Source: M3007 sp046329435 (GTDB lineage Bacteria; Bacteroidota; Bacteroidia; Chitinophagales; Saprospiraceae). From it: 64,000 bases of DNA. This document shows, in pieces, positions 32,532 through 40,838 of this stretch. Each line of letters starts with the position of its first letter. Position 1 is the stretch's first letter. Below the pieces are notes generated by a model. It was not told the DNA's origin, did not search any database, and worked only from the letters and a program-made list of their open reading frames with translations. Both the position numbers and the translations under genes were made by a program. Location: contig JAXLUR010000003.1 of NCBI GenBank assembly GCA_046329435.1, positions 558,001-622,000 on the forward strand. The letters are read 5' to 3'.

Positions 32532-33008
32532 ATGCAATTTCCGCCACTCCCCCCCGACGCCGACGAAACGCCTGAACAAGCCGTCGGTTTTCATTTTGAA
32601 GACGTCAGCTTCGACCTCCCGCACGCCGGACAACTCACCGAATGGCTCCGCAGCATCGCCCGGGCCGAAAGCAAGCCCTTCATAGAAGTCAACTACATTT
32701 TTTGCTCCGATGAGTACCTCCGCAAGGTCAACGTCGAATATCTCGATCACGATTATTACACCGACATCATCACCTTCCCCTACGGCGAAGCCGGCGAGAT
32801 CCACGGCGACCTCTTCATCAGCAGCGAACGCGTAGCCGACAACGCCCAAACCCTTGGCGTATCTTTTCAACACGAACTCTGCCGCGTCATGGCGCACGGC
32901 GTGTTGCACCTGGCCGGCTACGGCGACAAAAGTCCCGAGGAAGAAGCCCTGATGCGGCAAAAAGAGGACTTTTATCTGCAACAACTCGACAATGCCGCCC
33001 TATCGTAA
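32532..33008 (+). CDS. ybeY: Endoribonuclease YbeY (rRNA maturation factor)
   Basis: 158 residues. The metal site is HGVLHLAGYGD: two histidines are conserved while the third ligand position, H in Proteobacteria, is D, as is usual in Bacteroidota. FCSDEYLRKVNVEYLDHDYYTDIITF and GDLFIS are the other family blocks. It takes part in 16S rRNA 3' processing and ribosome quality control. Its last 9 bp overlap the end of the convergent T9SS protein gene. Confidence 0.95.
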   Translation: MQFPPLPPDADETPEQAVGFHFEDVSFDLPHAGQLTEWLRSIARAESKPFIEVNYIFCSDEYLRKVNVEYLDHDYYTDIITFPYGEAGEIHGDLFISSERVADNAQTLGVSFQHELCRVMAHGVLHLAGYGDKSPEEEALMRQKEDFYLQQLDNAALS

Positions 33009-33914
33009 CAAGGCTGCCTTGCCGCAATACACGCCGTCTTTCGTACGAACCAGCAAACTGTACCAGCCGTTCGGCAGACCCGACAGGTCGGCGATATATT
33101 GCTCCGACAACAGCTGACTGCGCACGCAACGCCCCGACACATCAAAGACCTCAAGCAAGGGAGCGTTTTGACCGGCAGGCAGGTCGATATGCATAAAACC
33201 GGAGGAGGGGTTGGGCCACACCCGGCAAACCGCCCGCACCTCGGGTACATGGGTATGGCTGCCTTGTTGCAACGCTTCCCAGACGGCGCAATCGGACGCC
33301 TGGCCGGGCTGATAGGCTACCACATGCCCGTCCTGCGAAAAACACACGGGATCGAGATTGCTCTCCAGCCCGATCGCGCCCGGGCAGCCGACCCGGAAAC
33401 CATCGGTCGACATGGCGCCTTCCAGCACGAACTCGTTGGGGATATTATTGAGAAAAAAACGACGGCGGGGCGATGCACCCAGCATAACGGTGTCGATCGA
33501 AGTGACGATAACCGGGTAATAGCAATAGTCCCATTGCAGGGTATCGCCTGTTTCGAGGTCGTAGTCCTGAATCAAGTCCTCCTCCTGGCTGTAAAAGAAA
33601 ACCATGTAATGTCTGCTGCCTTCTTCGCGGACGGCGCCGACATAGGTATGGAGGGTCGTGTCGTAGCCGATGACGGTGCTGCTGATCCAGTTGAAACTCG
33701 TGTCCTGGCGGTCGAAGTACACTTTAAAATATTGCTTGCCGGCAATGGCGGTATCGCCGTCGAGGTAATAACGATGGTCCATAGCGGTCAGGGTGCCATC
33801 GAAGCCGATGGAACCGCCCCTGAATCGCCACTGGGCGGTTTCGTTGAGGTAAGACTGGGCGTTCAGGGCGACGGGCAGGGCCGCCAGGCAAAAAAGAATA
33901 AAACAACGCAGCAT
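33000..33914 (-). CDS. Secreted protein with T9SS type A sorting domain
   Basis: 304 residues with a signal peptide ending ALNAQ. The central part (about 20-230) has no family I recognise; it has many aromatic beta-strand-like stretches and a possible disulfide pair (VGCPG, VCFSQDG). From about residue 235 (WPNPSSGFMHIDLPAGQN, LLEVFDVSGRCV, LSGLPNGWYSLLV, KAALLR) it is a typical type IX sorting domain. It ends 9 bp inside the convergent ybeY gene. Confidence 0.85.
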   Translation of the reverse strand: MLRCFILFCLAALPVALNAQSYLNETAQWRFRGGSIGFDGTLTAMDHRYYLDGDTAIAGKQYFKVYFDRQDTSFNWISSTVIGYDTTLHTYVGAVREEGSRHYMVFFYSQEEDLIQDYDLETGDTLQWDYCYYPVIVTSIDTVMLGASPRRRFFLNNIPNEFVLEGAMSTDGFRVGCPGAIGLESNLDPVCFSQDGHVVAYQPGQASDCAVWEALQQGSHTHVPEVRAVCRVWPNPSSGFMHIDLPAGQNAPLLEVFDVSGRCVRSQLLSEQYIADLSGLPNGWYSLLVRTKDGVYCGKAALLR

Positions 33915-34002
33915 GATGAACAGATTTTGTTAAACAGGTATCCAGATACAGTGGTGCAGCAAGCTGCTGTACGATGAGGCAAAATCGCTGCCCGGCTTGT
34001 CT

Positions 34003-34010
34003 TACTTTTG
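34003..34010 (+). promoter_or_regulatory. Bacteroidota -7 box (TACTTTTG)
   Basis: Perfect TAnnTTTG match 4 bp before the ATG of the YwqG-family gene at 34015. Confidence 0.6.
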
Positions 34011-34014
34011 CGCC

Positions 34015-34803
34015 ATGTCAGTTTCTCTTACGCTTCCGCCCGAACTCGAACCCTATCGCGAGCAACTGCTTGCCACCCGTACTGCATTTATCCGCGTCGA
34101 GGCGCAGGCTTCCGGCGTTACGAAATTGTGGGAAAGCAAGGTGGGCGGGTTGCCCTATCTGCCCAAAGGCGCCGTTTGGCCCACGGCGCCGGATGGCCGA
34201 AACCTGTTTTTTCTGGCTCAGCTCAACTTCGCCGAGATGCCCCGGCTGGCGCCGTTTCCGGAAAAAGGCATCGTCCAGTTCTACATTTATGACGACGACC
34301 TGTACGGCATGGACTTCGACGACGGCGAAAACCCCGATACGTTTCGGGTCCTGTTTTTTCCGGAAGTGACAGAGAACGAGGCCGGTCTGCAAACCGGTTT
34401 TCCGCCCCTGCGCGACTATGATCTGCTGCCGCATCACCCCGACGTGTCGCACCCGCTGCGGTTTCGGCTTGAAGAGGAATGCCTGCCATCCACCGACTAT
34501 CAGTTCTGGCAACGCTTCAGCCCCGATTTTTTTCAGCAGTTCGGTGAAAAGGAATGGGAGCTGACCGACGTATTCAACAAAACCGTGCGCGCCGACGGCC
34601 ACAAGGTGGGCGGCTATGCCTATTTCACCCAGGATGATCCGCGCCGCGCCGAAGACCCCATGCTGTTGCTGTTTCAGCTCGATTCCGACGAAAAAATGGA
34701 CCTTATGTGGGGCGACATGGGGGTGGGGCACTTCTTTATCCGGGAAAAAGACCTGGTAAAAGCAGACTTTTCGAGGGTGTTGTATGATTGGGATTGCCTG
34801 TAA
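34015..34803 (+). CDS. YwqG family protein (DUF1963)
   Basis: 262 residues from the ATG at 34015, supported by the -7 box immediately upstream. Motifs KVGGLPYLPKGAVWPTAPDGRNLFFLAQLNFAEMP and the later HKVGGYAYFTQDDPR and LLLFQLDSDEKMDLMWGDMGVGHFFI are the DUF1963 hallmarks. The family is widespread and has no established function. It is a soluble, probably cytoplasmic protein; no signal peptide is present. Confidence 0.9.
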   Translation: MSVSLTLPPELEPYREQLLATRTAFIRVEAQASGVTKLWESKVGGLPYLPKGAVWPTAPDGRNLFFLAQLNFAEMPRLAPFPEKGIVQFYIYDDDLYGMDFDDGENPDTFRVLFFPEVTENEAGLQTGFPPLRDYDLLPHHPDVSHPLRFRLEEECLPSTDYQFWQRFSPDFFQQFGEKEWELTDVFNKTVRADGHKVGGYAYFTQDDPRRAEDPMLLLFQLDSDEKMDLMWGDMGVGHFFIREKDLVKADFSRVLYDWDCL

Positions 34804-34812
34804 AAGGAACTA

Positions 34813-35436
34813 TCACAACAATCCCTCTGCCGCCAGCGCCTTCGCCACATCCATTTCTGCGGGTTTCAGCACCCCTTTGATGCCCAGTGCCCGGGCAGCG
34901 GCCACGTTTTCTTCCATGTCGTCGAAAAAGATCGTGTCTTCGGGCGCCAGTTCGGCATCGGCGAGCACGTATTCGTAGATCTCGCGATCGGGTTTGCGCA
35001 GGCGGACGAGGTGGGAATAATACACCGCGTCGAAAAACTGCGTCTGGAAATCGGTGAAACCGTGTTCGCGCAGCATGTAATCATCCACCCAGCGGGCGTG
35101 CAGGTCGTTGATGTTGCTGAGCAGAAAGACGTTGTAGCGCTCGCGCAGGCGGGCAAGCAGATCAAAACGCTCGCGGGGCATGCCCAGGAAAATGGAATTC
35201 CAGGCCGTCACAACCTGGTCTTCGCTCAGCGTCGGCGTGGTGGCAAAGCGGAGGGCGTCAACAAACTCCGCTGTGCTGAGGCCGCCGGTTTCGTAGAGCG
35301 TAAAAACGTGCTGCGCCATCAGCCGGTCGCGGGCCGCGGCGGCCTGATCGCCCCAGTATTGCTGAAAATGGCGGGGAATGCTGGAGAGATCGAGATCGAA
35401 AAGGACGTTGCCGAAGTCGAAGATGATATTTTTCAT
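34813..35436 (-). CDS. HAD superfamily phosphatase (subfamily IA)
   Basis: 207 residues with HAD motif I DFGNVLFDLD, motif II LLSNINDLH (S/N), motif III lysine in RLRKPDREIYEYVL and motif IV IFFDDMEENVAAARALG. The helical cap between motifs I and II marks it as type IA/YihX-like. These enzymes dephosphorylate small sugar or nucleotide phosphates. It converges on the YwqG gene with 9 bp between. Confidence 0.9.
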   Translation of the reverse strand: MKNIIFDFGNVLFDLDLSSIPRHFQQYWGDQAAAARDRLMAQHVFTLYETGGLSTAEFVDALRFATTPTLSEDQVVTAWNSIFLGMPRERFDLLARLRERYNVFLLSNINDLHARWVDDYMLREHGFTDFQTQFFDAVYYSHLVRLRKPDREIYEYVLADAELAPEDTIFFDDMEENVAAARALGIKGVLKPAEMDVAKALAAEGLL

Positions 35437-35532
35437 AAAAAAGCAGGTGCAGCAGGCTGCAAGTTGAGAAGAAGTTGGCGAAATGAAATTCTAAATCCGA
35501 TGCTTTTTCGCGCCTTTTCATTCGCAGGGTCG

Positions 35533-35540
35533 TACCTTTG
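35533..35540 (+). promoter_or_regulatory. Bacteroidota -7 box for the E2 gene (TACCTTTG)
   Basis: Perfect TAnnTTTG match 33 bp before the ATG at 35574. Confidence 0.65.
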
Positions 35541-35573
35541 TGGCGCTCTAACCAAATTTATTATAAATTCTGT

Positions 35574-36878
35574 ATGGCTCGCGTAGAACTCGTCATGCCC
35601 AAAATGGGCGAAAGCATCATGGAAGCCACCATTCTGAAGTGGCGTAAAAAACCCGGCGACAGTGTCGAACTCGACGAACCCGTGCTCGACATCGCCACCG
35701 ACAAGGTCGATTCAGAAGTGCCCTCGCCCGTAGCCGGCACCATCGTCGAAATCCTGTATCAGGAAAACGACGTGGTGGCGATCAACAAACCCATCGCGAT
35801 TATCGAAACCGATGCCGGCGCTGCCCAGCCCGCAGCGTCTCCCGCTGTCCAGCAACCCTTGGCGCCTGCCAACAACGGCCGCCAGGAAACCGCCGGCGTG
35901 CCCTACGTGCCTGCCGCTACTGCCGCCGCTGCGCCGGTCGCCTCCGACCGTTTCTACTCGCCGCTGGTGCGTACCATCGCACGGGAAGAGGGCATCAGCC
36001 AGCGCGAACTCGACACGCTGCCGGGCAGCGGACAAGACGGCCGCGTGACCAAAAAAGACATTCTGGCCTACGTCGCCAACCGCACCGCGCCGACGCCCTC
36101 CACCCCGTCCTCGCCGGTATCAGCGCCTGCCGCCAAACCCGCGCCGGCGCCTGCCGTGTCGATCTCCGGCAACGTCGAGATCGTGGAGATGGACCGCATG
36201 CGCAAACTCATCGCCGACCACATGGTGATGAGCAAGCAAACCAGCCCGCACGTCACCTCCTTCGTGGAAGCCGACGTGACCAACCTCGTCAACTGGCGCA
36301 ACCGCGTAAAAGACGAATTCAAAAAGAAATACGGCGAAAACATCACGTTTACGCCCATCTTCATCGAAGCGGTGGCCCGCGCCATCCGCGATTTCCCGAT
36401 GATCAACATATCGGTCGACGGCACCCGGCTCATTGTCAAAAAAGACATCAACGTGGGCATGGCCGCCGCCCTGCCCAGCGGCAACCTCATCGTGCCGGTC
36501 ATCCGCAACGCCGACTTCCTCAACCTCGTCGGTCTCACCAAACAGGTGAACGACCTGGCCAGTCGCGCCCGCCAGAACCAGCTCAAACCCGAAGAAATCC
36601 AGGGCGGCACCTTCACGCTGACCAACGTGGGCACCTTCGGCAACGTGATGGGCACGCCGATCATCAACCAGCCGCAGGTCGCCATCATGGCCACGGGCGC
36701 CATCCGCAAAAAGCCGGCCGTGCTTGAAACCGAATACGGCGACGTGATTGCTGTGCGGCAAATGATGTTCCTCTCGCTTTCGTACGACCACCGCGTCGTC
36801 GATGGCAGCCTGGGCGGCTCTTTTCTGCGCCGGGTGGCTGATTACCTCGAGCAGTTCGACGAGAAAAGAAGCGTGTGA
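35574..36878 (+). CDS. 2-oxoacid dehydrogenase dihydrolipoamide acyltransferase (E2)
   Basis: 434 residues from the ATG at 35574. Order: one lipoyl domain (1-78, lipoyl-lysine in ATDKVDSEVPSP), an Ala/Pro linker, a peripheral subunit-binding domain (YSPLVRTIAREEGIS to VTKKDILAYV, about 124-165), a second Ala/Pro linker and the catalytic acyltransferase domain ending with SYDHRVVDGS (active H and D). The type with one lipoyl domain and this C-terminus is annotated as branched-chain or 2-oxoglutarate E2; E1 and E3 genes are not in the window, so the complex cannot be settled. Confidence 0.93.
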   Translation: MARVELVMPKMGESIMEATILKWRKKPGDSVELDEPVLDIATDKVDSEVPSPVAGTIVEILYQENDVVAINKPIAIIETDAGAAQPAASPAVQQPLAPANNGRQETAGVPYVPAATAAAAPVASDRFYSPLVRTIAREEGISQRELDTLPGSGQDGRVTKKDILAYVANRTAPTPSTPSSPVSAPAAKPAPAPAVSISGNVEIVEMDRMRKLIADHMVMSKQTSPHVTSFVEADVTNLVNWRNRVKDEFKKKYGENITFTPIFIEAVARAIRDFPMINISVDGTRLIVKKDINVGMAAALPSGNLIVPVIRNADFLNLVGLTKQVNDLASRARQNQLKPEEIQGGTFTLTNVGTFGNVMGTPIINQPQVAIMATGAIRKKPAVLETEYGDVIAVRQMMFLSLSYDHRVVDGSLGGSFLRRVADYLEQFDEKRSV

Positions 36879-36897
36879 GTTTTTGAGTGAACCGGTG

Positions 36898-36938
36898 ATT
36901 GCCCCGGCGCGCCTGTTGGCGCGTCGGGGCAATTTTTT
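36898..36938 (+). terminator. Intrinsic terminator of the E2 gene
   Basis: A GC-rich 16-bp stem with one G-T pair (36898-36913 with 36918-36933) and a TGTT loop is followed by a T-run (36933-36938), 19 bp after the stop of the E2 gene. Confidence 0.9.
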
Positions 36939-37322
36939 TACCAGGACTTCTGCGGCGAGGAGGCGTCATCCCGATTGTTTTGGGAGGACATATTTTAGCA
37001 ACGAACAACAGGATGGAGATCAGTTTCACGGCATATCTTCTGACATGAACCCGATGGGACCCTAACTGCTGCATCGCGGCAAAATGTTAATCCCTCCATA
37101 AAACCATCTGCAAGACCCGGCGGGGAGGGATGATAACTTCGGTTCGGGTTAGCCCGGGTTCCTTTTGGGCAACAACAACGGGTTCCTGCAAAAACCGGGT
37201 GATTTTCGATGTACAGACATCTTTTTTCAAAACAGGTCATCTGAAAACTATTACATTTGTGTGTAGTATCACCTGCCGCCAGATTGCTTTAATTCCATGT
37301 TTCTCTAAAGCACCGGACAAGT
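36939..37322. other. 384-bp intergenic region with a stem and a promoter box
   Basis: No credible protein frame. It contains an 8-bp inverted repeat ATCCCTCC/GGAGGGAT (about 37090-37133) and a -7 promoter box at 37252 for the next gene. Nothing else stands out. Confidence 0.5.
37252..37259 (+). promoter_or_regulatory. Bacteroidota -7 box (TACATTTG)
   Basis: Perfect TAnnTTTG match 64 bp before the ATG of the small membrane protein at 37323. Confidence 0.5.
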
Positions 37323-37670
37323 ATGACCTCTTCAACACTTATCGGCCGTATTCTGCGCATCGTGATTATTCTGCCCCTGGTTTATGTACTCATCGCGGCA
37401 TGCGTTTATGTCATCGGATCGTACATCAGGTATTTCCCATCCCAGTACAAGGACAGTTTTATTGCCTGGGGCAAACCCGAAAAGGTCTTGACCGCGGCAT
37501 TTTACGCCTTCAATTTTATTCTCCTCGCCCTCTTTTTGTGGACGCGGATGTTGATTCGCGAAATGCGGCTGCATTTCTACATACCGGGATTCTTTTACAA
37601 CCACCTCATTGTTCTGATCATCTCCTGGGGTTGCGTAGGGCTCGTGCTGTTTATCAGCCTGACTATTTGA
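37323..37670 (+). CDS. Small membrane protein, function unknown
   Basis: 115 residues with three hydrophobic segments (about 8-33, 56-74 and 90-115) and a short charged loop after each. I do not recognise a family. It lies 190 bp upstream of the amylase gene in the same direction and could share its transcript, but nothing links the two functionally. Confidence 0.6.
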   Translation: MTSSTLIGRILRIVIILPLVYVLIAACVYVIGSYIRYFPSQYKDSFIAWGKPEKVLTAAFYAFNFILLALFLWTRMLIREMRLHFYIPGFFYNHLIVLIISWGCVGLVLFISLTI

Positions 37671-37860
37671 AGCGCTTGCCGTTTGGCTGGCGACAATGCC
37701 GGAGACCGGGACCTGTTTTGCAACAGCGACAGGGTGCGGCTGCCCGGGGGCAGAGGCGCTCCTGGGCTGCATGGTAAGCACGAGGGCCGACAAATCTCTT
37801 TCCGCGCGCGCAAGGGCTTGGCGAGGCATTGACTATCTTTCCCGCTCAAAATCTCTGTGT

Positions 37861-39531
37861 ATGAAGCGTATTCTCGCCTTTTTCGTCTTGCTGGCCCTGC
37901 TTGCGGCGGCTTGTCGCGGCCCGCGGTCTGCCGCTGCCATGGCAGGCGGCAAAGCGCCGTTTTTTTGGGAAAATGCCACGGTGTATTTCCTGCTGACCGA
38001 CCGGTTTCAAAACGGCAACCTTAACAACGATACCAATTTTGGACGCAAGCTGCCCTGCGCCCCTGGGCGCGGGTTTATGGGCGGCGATATTGCCGGCATT
38101 ACCCGGCACATCCGTGCAGGCTATTTCGACAGCCTGGGGGTCGATGCCATCTGGCTGACGCCCGTTGTCGAACAAATTCACGGGCAAGTGGATGAAGGTT
38201 CGGGCAAAACCTATGGTTTTCACGGTTATTGGGCCAAAGACTGGACCGCACTCGATCCCAATTTCGGTACTGAAAAAGAACTGGCCGAAATGGTCGAAGC
38301 AGCCCACCGTCGCGGCATTCGCGTCATCCTCGACGTAGTGATCAACCACACCGGCCCGGTCACCGACCAGGACCCGATCTGGCCTTCCGACTGGGTGCGC
38401 AACAGCCCCAAATGCACCTACAAAGACTACGCAACGACGACAGCCTGTACACTTGTCGACAACCTGCCCGATGTCAAAACGGAAAGTACCGCGGCCGTCG
38501 GCCTGCCTCCTCAACTCACCGAAAAATGGCGCCGTGAAGGCCGTCTCGAACGCGAAACCGCTGAATTGGATGCGTTTTTTGCCCGCACGGGCTACCCGCG
38601 CACACCGCACCATTACATCATCAAATGGCTCACCGATTACATCCGCAAATACGGCATCGACGGGTTTCGCTGCGATACCGCCAAACACCTCGAAGAAGGC
38701 GTCTGGGCCGAACTCCGCGTACAAGCCGACCTCGCATTTGCCGACTGGAAACGCGCCAACCCAGCCAAAAAACTGGACGACCAGCCCTTCTATATGGTCG
38801 GCGAAGTGTACGGCTACAACATCGCCAATGGCCGTCAGTACGATTTCGGCGACCGCAAAGTGGATTATTACGCCTACGGCTTTACCAGTCTGATCAATTT
38901 CGGCGCTAAATACGACGCCAAATTGCCCTATGAACAAATGTTTGCCCAATACTCCGCCCAGCTGCAAGGGCCGCTGAAAGGCTACACGGTGCTCAATTAC
39001 CTGGCTTCGCACGACGATGGCGACCCCTACGACCCCACCCGCGAAAAGGCCATCGAGGCAGGCACCCGACTGTTGCTGTGCCCGGGCCAGGCACAGATCT
39101 ACTACGGCGACGAAACGGCTCGGCCACTCGTTTATCCGGGCGCGCAGGGCGATGCCAAACTGCGCACTTTTATGAACTGGGACGAACTGTCAGCCAATTC
39201 GGCGCGCGGCGGCCATCACGTATCGGAGGTACTGGCACACTGGCGCAAAATCGGGACCTTCCGGCGGCAGCACCCTTCGGTGGGCATGGGCGTCCATACC
39301 ATGCTCTCGCAGCAGCCTTATGTTTTCCAGCGGGTGCTGGAAAAAGACGGCGTCCGCGATGCCACCGTTGCAGGGCTCGACCTTCCGGCCGGCGCCAAGA
39401 CCATCCTTGTGGGCAAGGTATTCGCCAACGGCGACGTGTTGCGCGACTATTATTCGGGGCAACGCGTGCGTGTAAAAGAGGGGAAAGTGACGATCGATTC
39501 CCCCTTTTCCATTGTATTATTGGGAAAATAA
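37861..39531 (+). CDS. Alpha-amylase family (GH13) lipoprotein
   Basis: 556 residues from the ATG at 37861. The signal peptide ends in a lipobox (LLAAACRG), so it is an envelope lipoprotein. GH13 regions: DSLGVDAIWLTPV, DVVINHTG, GIDGFRCDTAKH (nucleophile aspartate), YMVGEVYG (acid/base glutamate) and LASHDDGDP (transition-state aspartate; usual N-H-D is S-H-D). A C-terminal beta domain ends in SPFSIVLLGK. It should cut alpha-1,4-glucans or cyclodextrins in the periplasm or on the surface. No SusC/SusD pair is next to it. Confidence 0.93.
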   Translation: MKRILAFFVLLALLAAACRGPRSAAAMAGGKAPFFWENATVYFLLTDRFQNGNLNNDTNFGRKLPCAPGRGFMGGDIAGITRHIRAGYFDSLGVDAIWLTPVVEQIHGQVDEGSGKTYGFHGYWAKDWTALDPNFGTEKELAEMVEAAHRRGIRVILDVVINHTGPVTDQDPIWPSDWVRNSPKCTYKDYATTTACTLVDNLPDVKTESTAAVGLPPQLTEKWRREGRLERETAELDAFFARTGYPRTPHHYIIKWLTDYIRKYGIDGFRCDTAKHLEEGVWAELRVQADLAFADWKRANPAKKLDDQPFYMVGEVYGYNIANGRQYDFGDRKVDYYAYGFTSLINFGAKYDAKLPYEQMFAQYSAQLQGPLKGYTVLNYLASHDDGDPYDPTREKAIEAGTRLLLCPGQAQIYYGDETARPLVYPGAQGDAKLRTFMNWDELSANSARGGHHVSEVLAHWRKIGTFRRQHPSVGMGVHTMLSQQPYVFQRVLEKDGVRDATVAGLDLPAGAKTILVGKVFANGDVLRDYYSGQRVRVKEGKVTIDSPFSIVLLGK

Positions 39532-39727
39532 GCCCCGGAAAACATCCTGTACCCGGGTATTTTCCGACCGGGTATCAGCACCTTTCATCTGCCTTTGCAC
39601 CGCCGTTCATCCGGCAGTAAAGGCTGTTGCTCTATTGTCTGCAGCCCGAATGCCGTAGTAAGGATCAAATTAGCCGCCAAATATTGTCTTCCCTAAGCCT
39701 GCAACCAGCAACGAACAACAATCAATC

Positions 39728-40597
39728 ATGCAACTAACCATCCGCAACCTTTCCAAAACATATGCCAACGGCGTCAAAGCCCTGCAGGACGTTTCGCTCG
39801 ACATCCCCACCGGCATGTACGGCCTGCTCGGCCCCAACGGCGCGGGTAAAAGCACCCTGATGCGTACCCTTGCCACCCTCCAGGACGCCGACGCAGGCAC
39901 CGCTACCCTGGGCGACATCGACGTGCTCAAAGACAAGGACGCCGTGCGCCGCACCCTCGGTTATCTGCCCCAGGAATTCGGCGTTTACCCGCGCATCAAA
40001 GCCGTCGAAATGCTCGACCACCTCGCCGTGCTCAAAGGCATTCCTGCCGGCCAGCGCAAGGATGTGGTCAATGCCCTGCTCCAGCGCGTCAACCTCTGGG
40101 AACACCGCAAAAAATCGGTTTCCTCCTACTCCGGCGGCATGCGCCAGCGCTTCGGCATCGCACAGGCCCTGCTCGGCGACCCGAAGCTCATCATCGTCGA
40201 CGAACCCACGGCCGGCCTCGATCCCGGCGAGCGCAACCGTTTTTACAACCTGCTCTCCGAAATCGGTGAAAACGTGATCGTTATCCTCTCCACCCACATC
40301 GTGGAAGACGTGAAAGAACTTTGTTCCAACATGGCAGTCATCAACGACGGCCGTGTGCTCTATGCCGGCGCGCCCGAAGCGGCATTGCTGCAATTGCAGG
40401 GCAAAATCTGGGAAAAAGCCATCCAGAAATCGGATATGGAAGACTATCAACAGCGCTATCAGATCATCTCCAGCAAACTGGTGGCCGGCAAGCCGATCAT
40501 CCATATTTACAGCGAAACCGACCCGGCCGAAGGTTTTAAACAGGCAGAAGCAGGACTGGAAGACGTGTTTTTCGCCAGGATCAACGGGGTTGGCTGA
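39728..40597 (+). CDS. ABC transporter ATP-binding protein
   Basis: 289 residues: Walker A GLLGPNGAGKST, Q-loop YLPQEFGVYP, signature YSGGMRQRFGIAQALLG, Walker B LIIVDEPTAGLD and H-loop LSTHIVEDV. A C-terminal extension of about 70 residues may bind the permease. The next transporter gene, at 40839, encodes a permease fused to an M1 aminopeptidase, its probable partner, although a 241-bp gap with a gene remnant lies between. Confidence 0.95.
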   Translation: MQLTIRNLSKTYANGVKALQDVSLDIPTGMYGLLGPNGAGKSTLMRTLATLQDADAGTATLGDIDVLKDKDAVRRTLGYLPQEFGVYPRIKAVEMLDHLAVLKGIPAGQRKDVVNALLQRVNLWEHRKKSVSSYSGGMRQRFGIAQALLGDPKLIIVDEPTAGLDPGERNRFYNLLSEIGENVIVILSTHIVEDVKELCSNMAVINDGRVLYAGAPEAALLQLQGKIWEKAIQKSDMEDYQQRYQIISSKLVAGKPIIHIYSETDPAEGFKQAEAGLEDVFFARINGVG

Positions 40598-40598
40598 T

Positions 40599-40620
40599 TT
40601 TACTCAGTGCGTTGAGTAAA
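40599..40620. repeat. TTTACTCA/TGAGTAAA palindrome
   Basis: Perfect 8-bp arms 40599-40606 and 40613-40620; a further half-copy (TGAGTAAAA) follows at 40635-40643, directly before the DUF4143 remnant. It starts inside the stop region of the ABC ATPase gene. Confidence 0.65.
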
Positions 40621-40639
40621 TCTTCTCAATACCCTGAGT

Positions 40640-40801
40640 AAAATCATCGGCATCGAAGTCAAAAGCGGCCCCGGCCCGGCCAAAACTTCGGGCATGGCTG
40701 ATTTTCAAAAAAAATACCGGCCCAAAAGGGTTTTACTCGTCGGCGACGGCGGACTGCCCTGGCCGGAGTTTCTGCGCATTCGACCCAGCGAACTATTCTG
40801 A
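40640..40801 (+). pseudogene. C-terminal remnant of a DUF4143-type AAA ATPase
   Basis: One frame reads IIGIEVKSGPGPAKTSG, MADFQKKYRPKRVLLVGD, GLPWPEFLRI and stops at 40799-40801. The E-V-K-S nuclease-like motif followed by L-V-G-x-x-G-x-P-x-x-E-F-L is the end of the AAA ATPase/DUF4143 family. No start or ATPase part is present: an in-frame stop lies at 40613-40615 and the ABC gene is directly upstream. It is therefore a decayed fragment. Confidence 0.65.
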
Positions 40802-40838
40802 TCACTACAACATTCGAAGAATTCTACTTACCCATACC

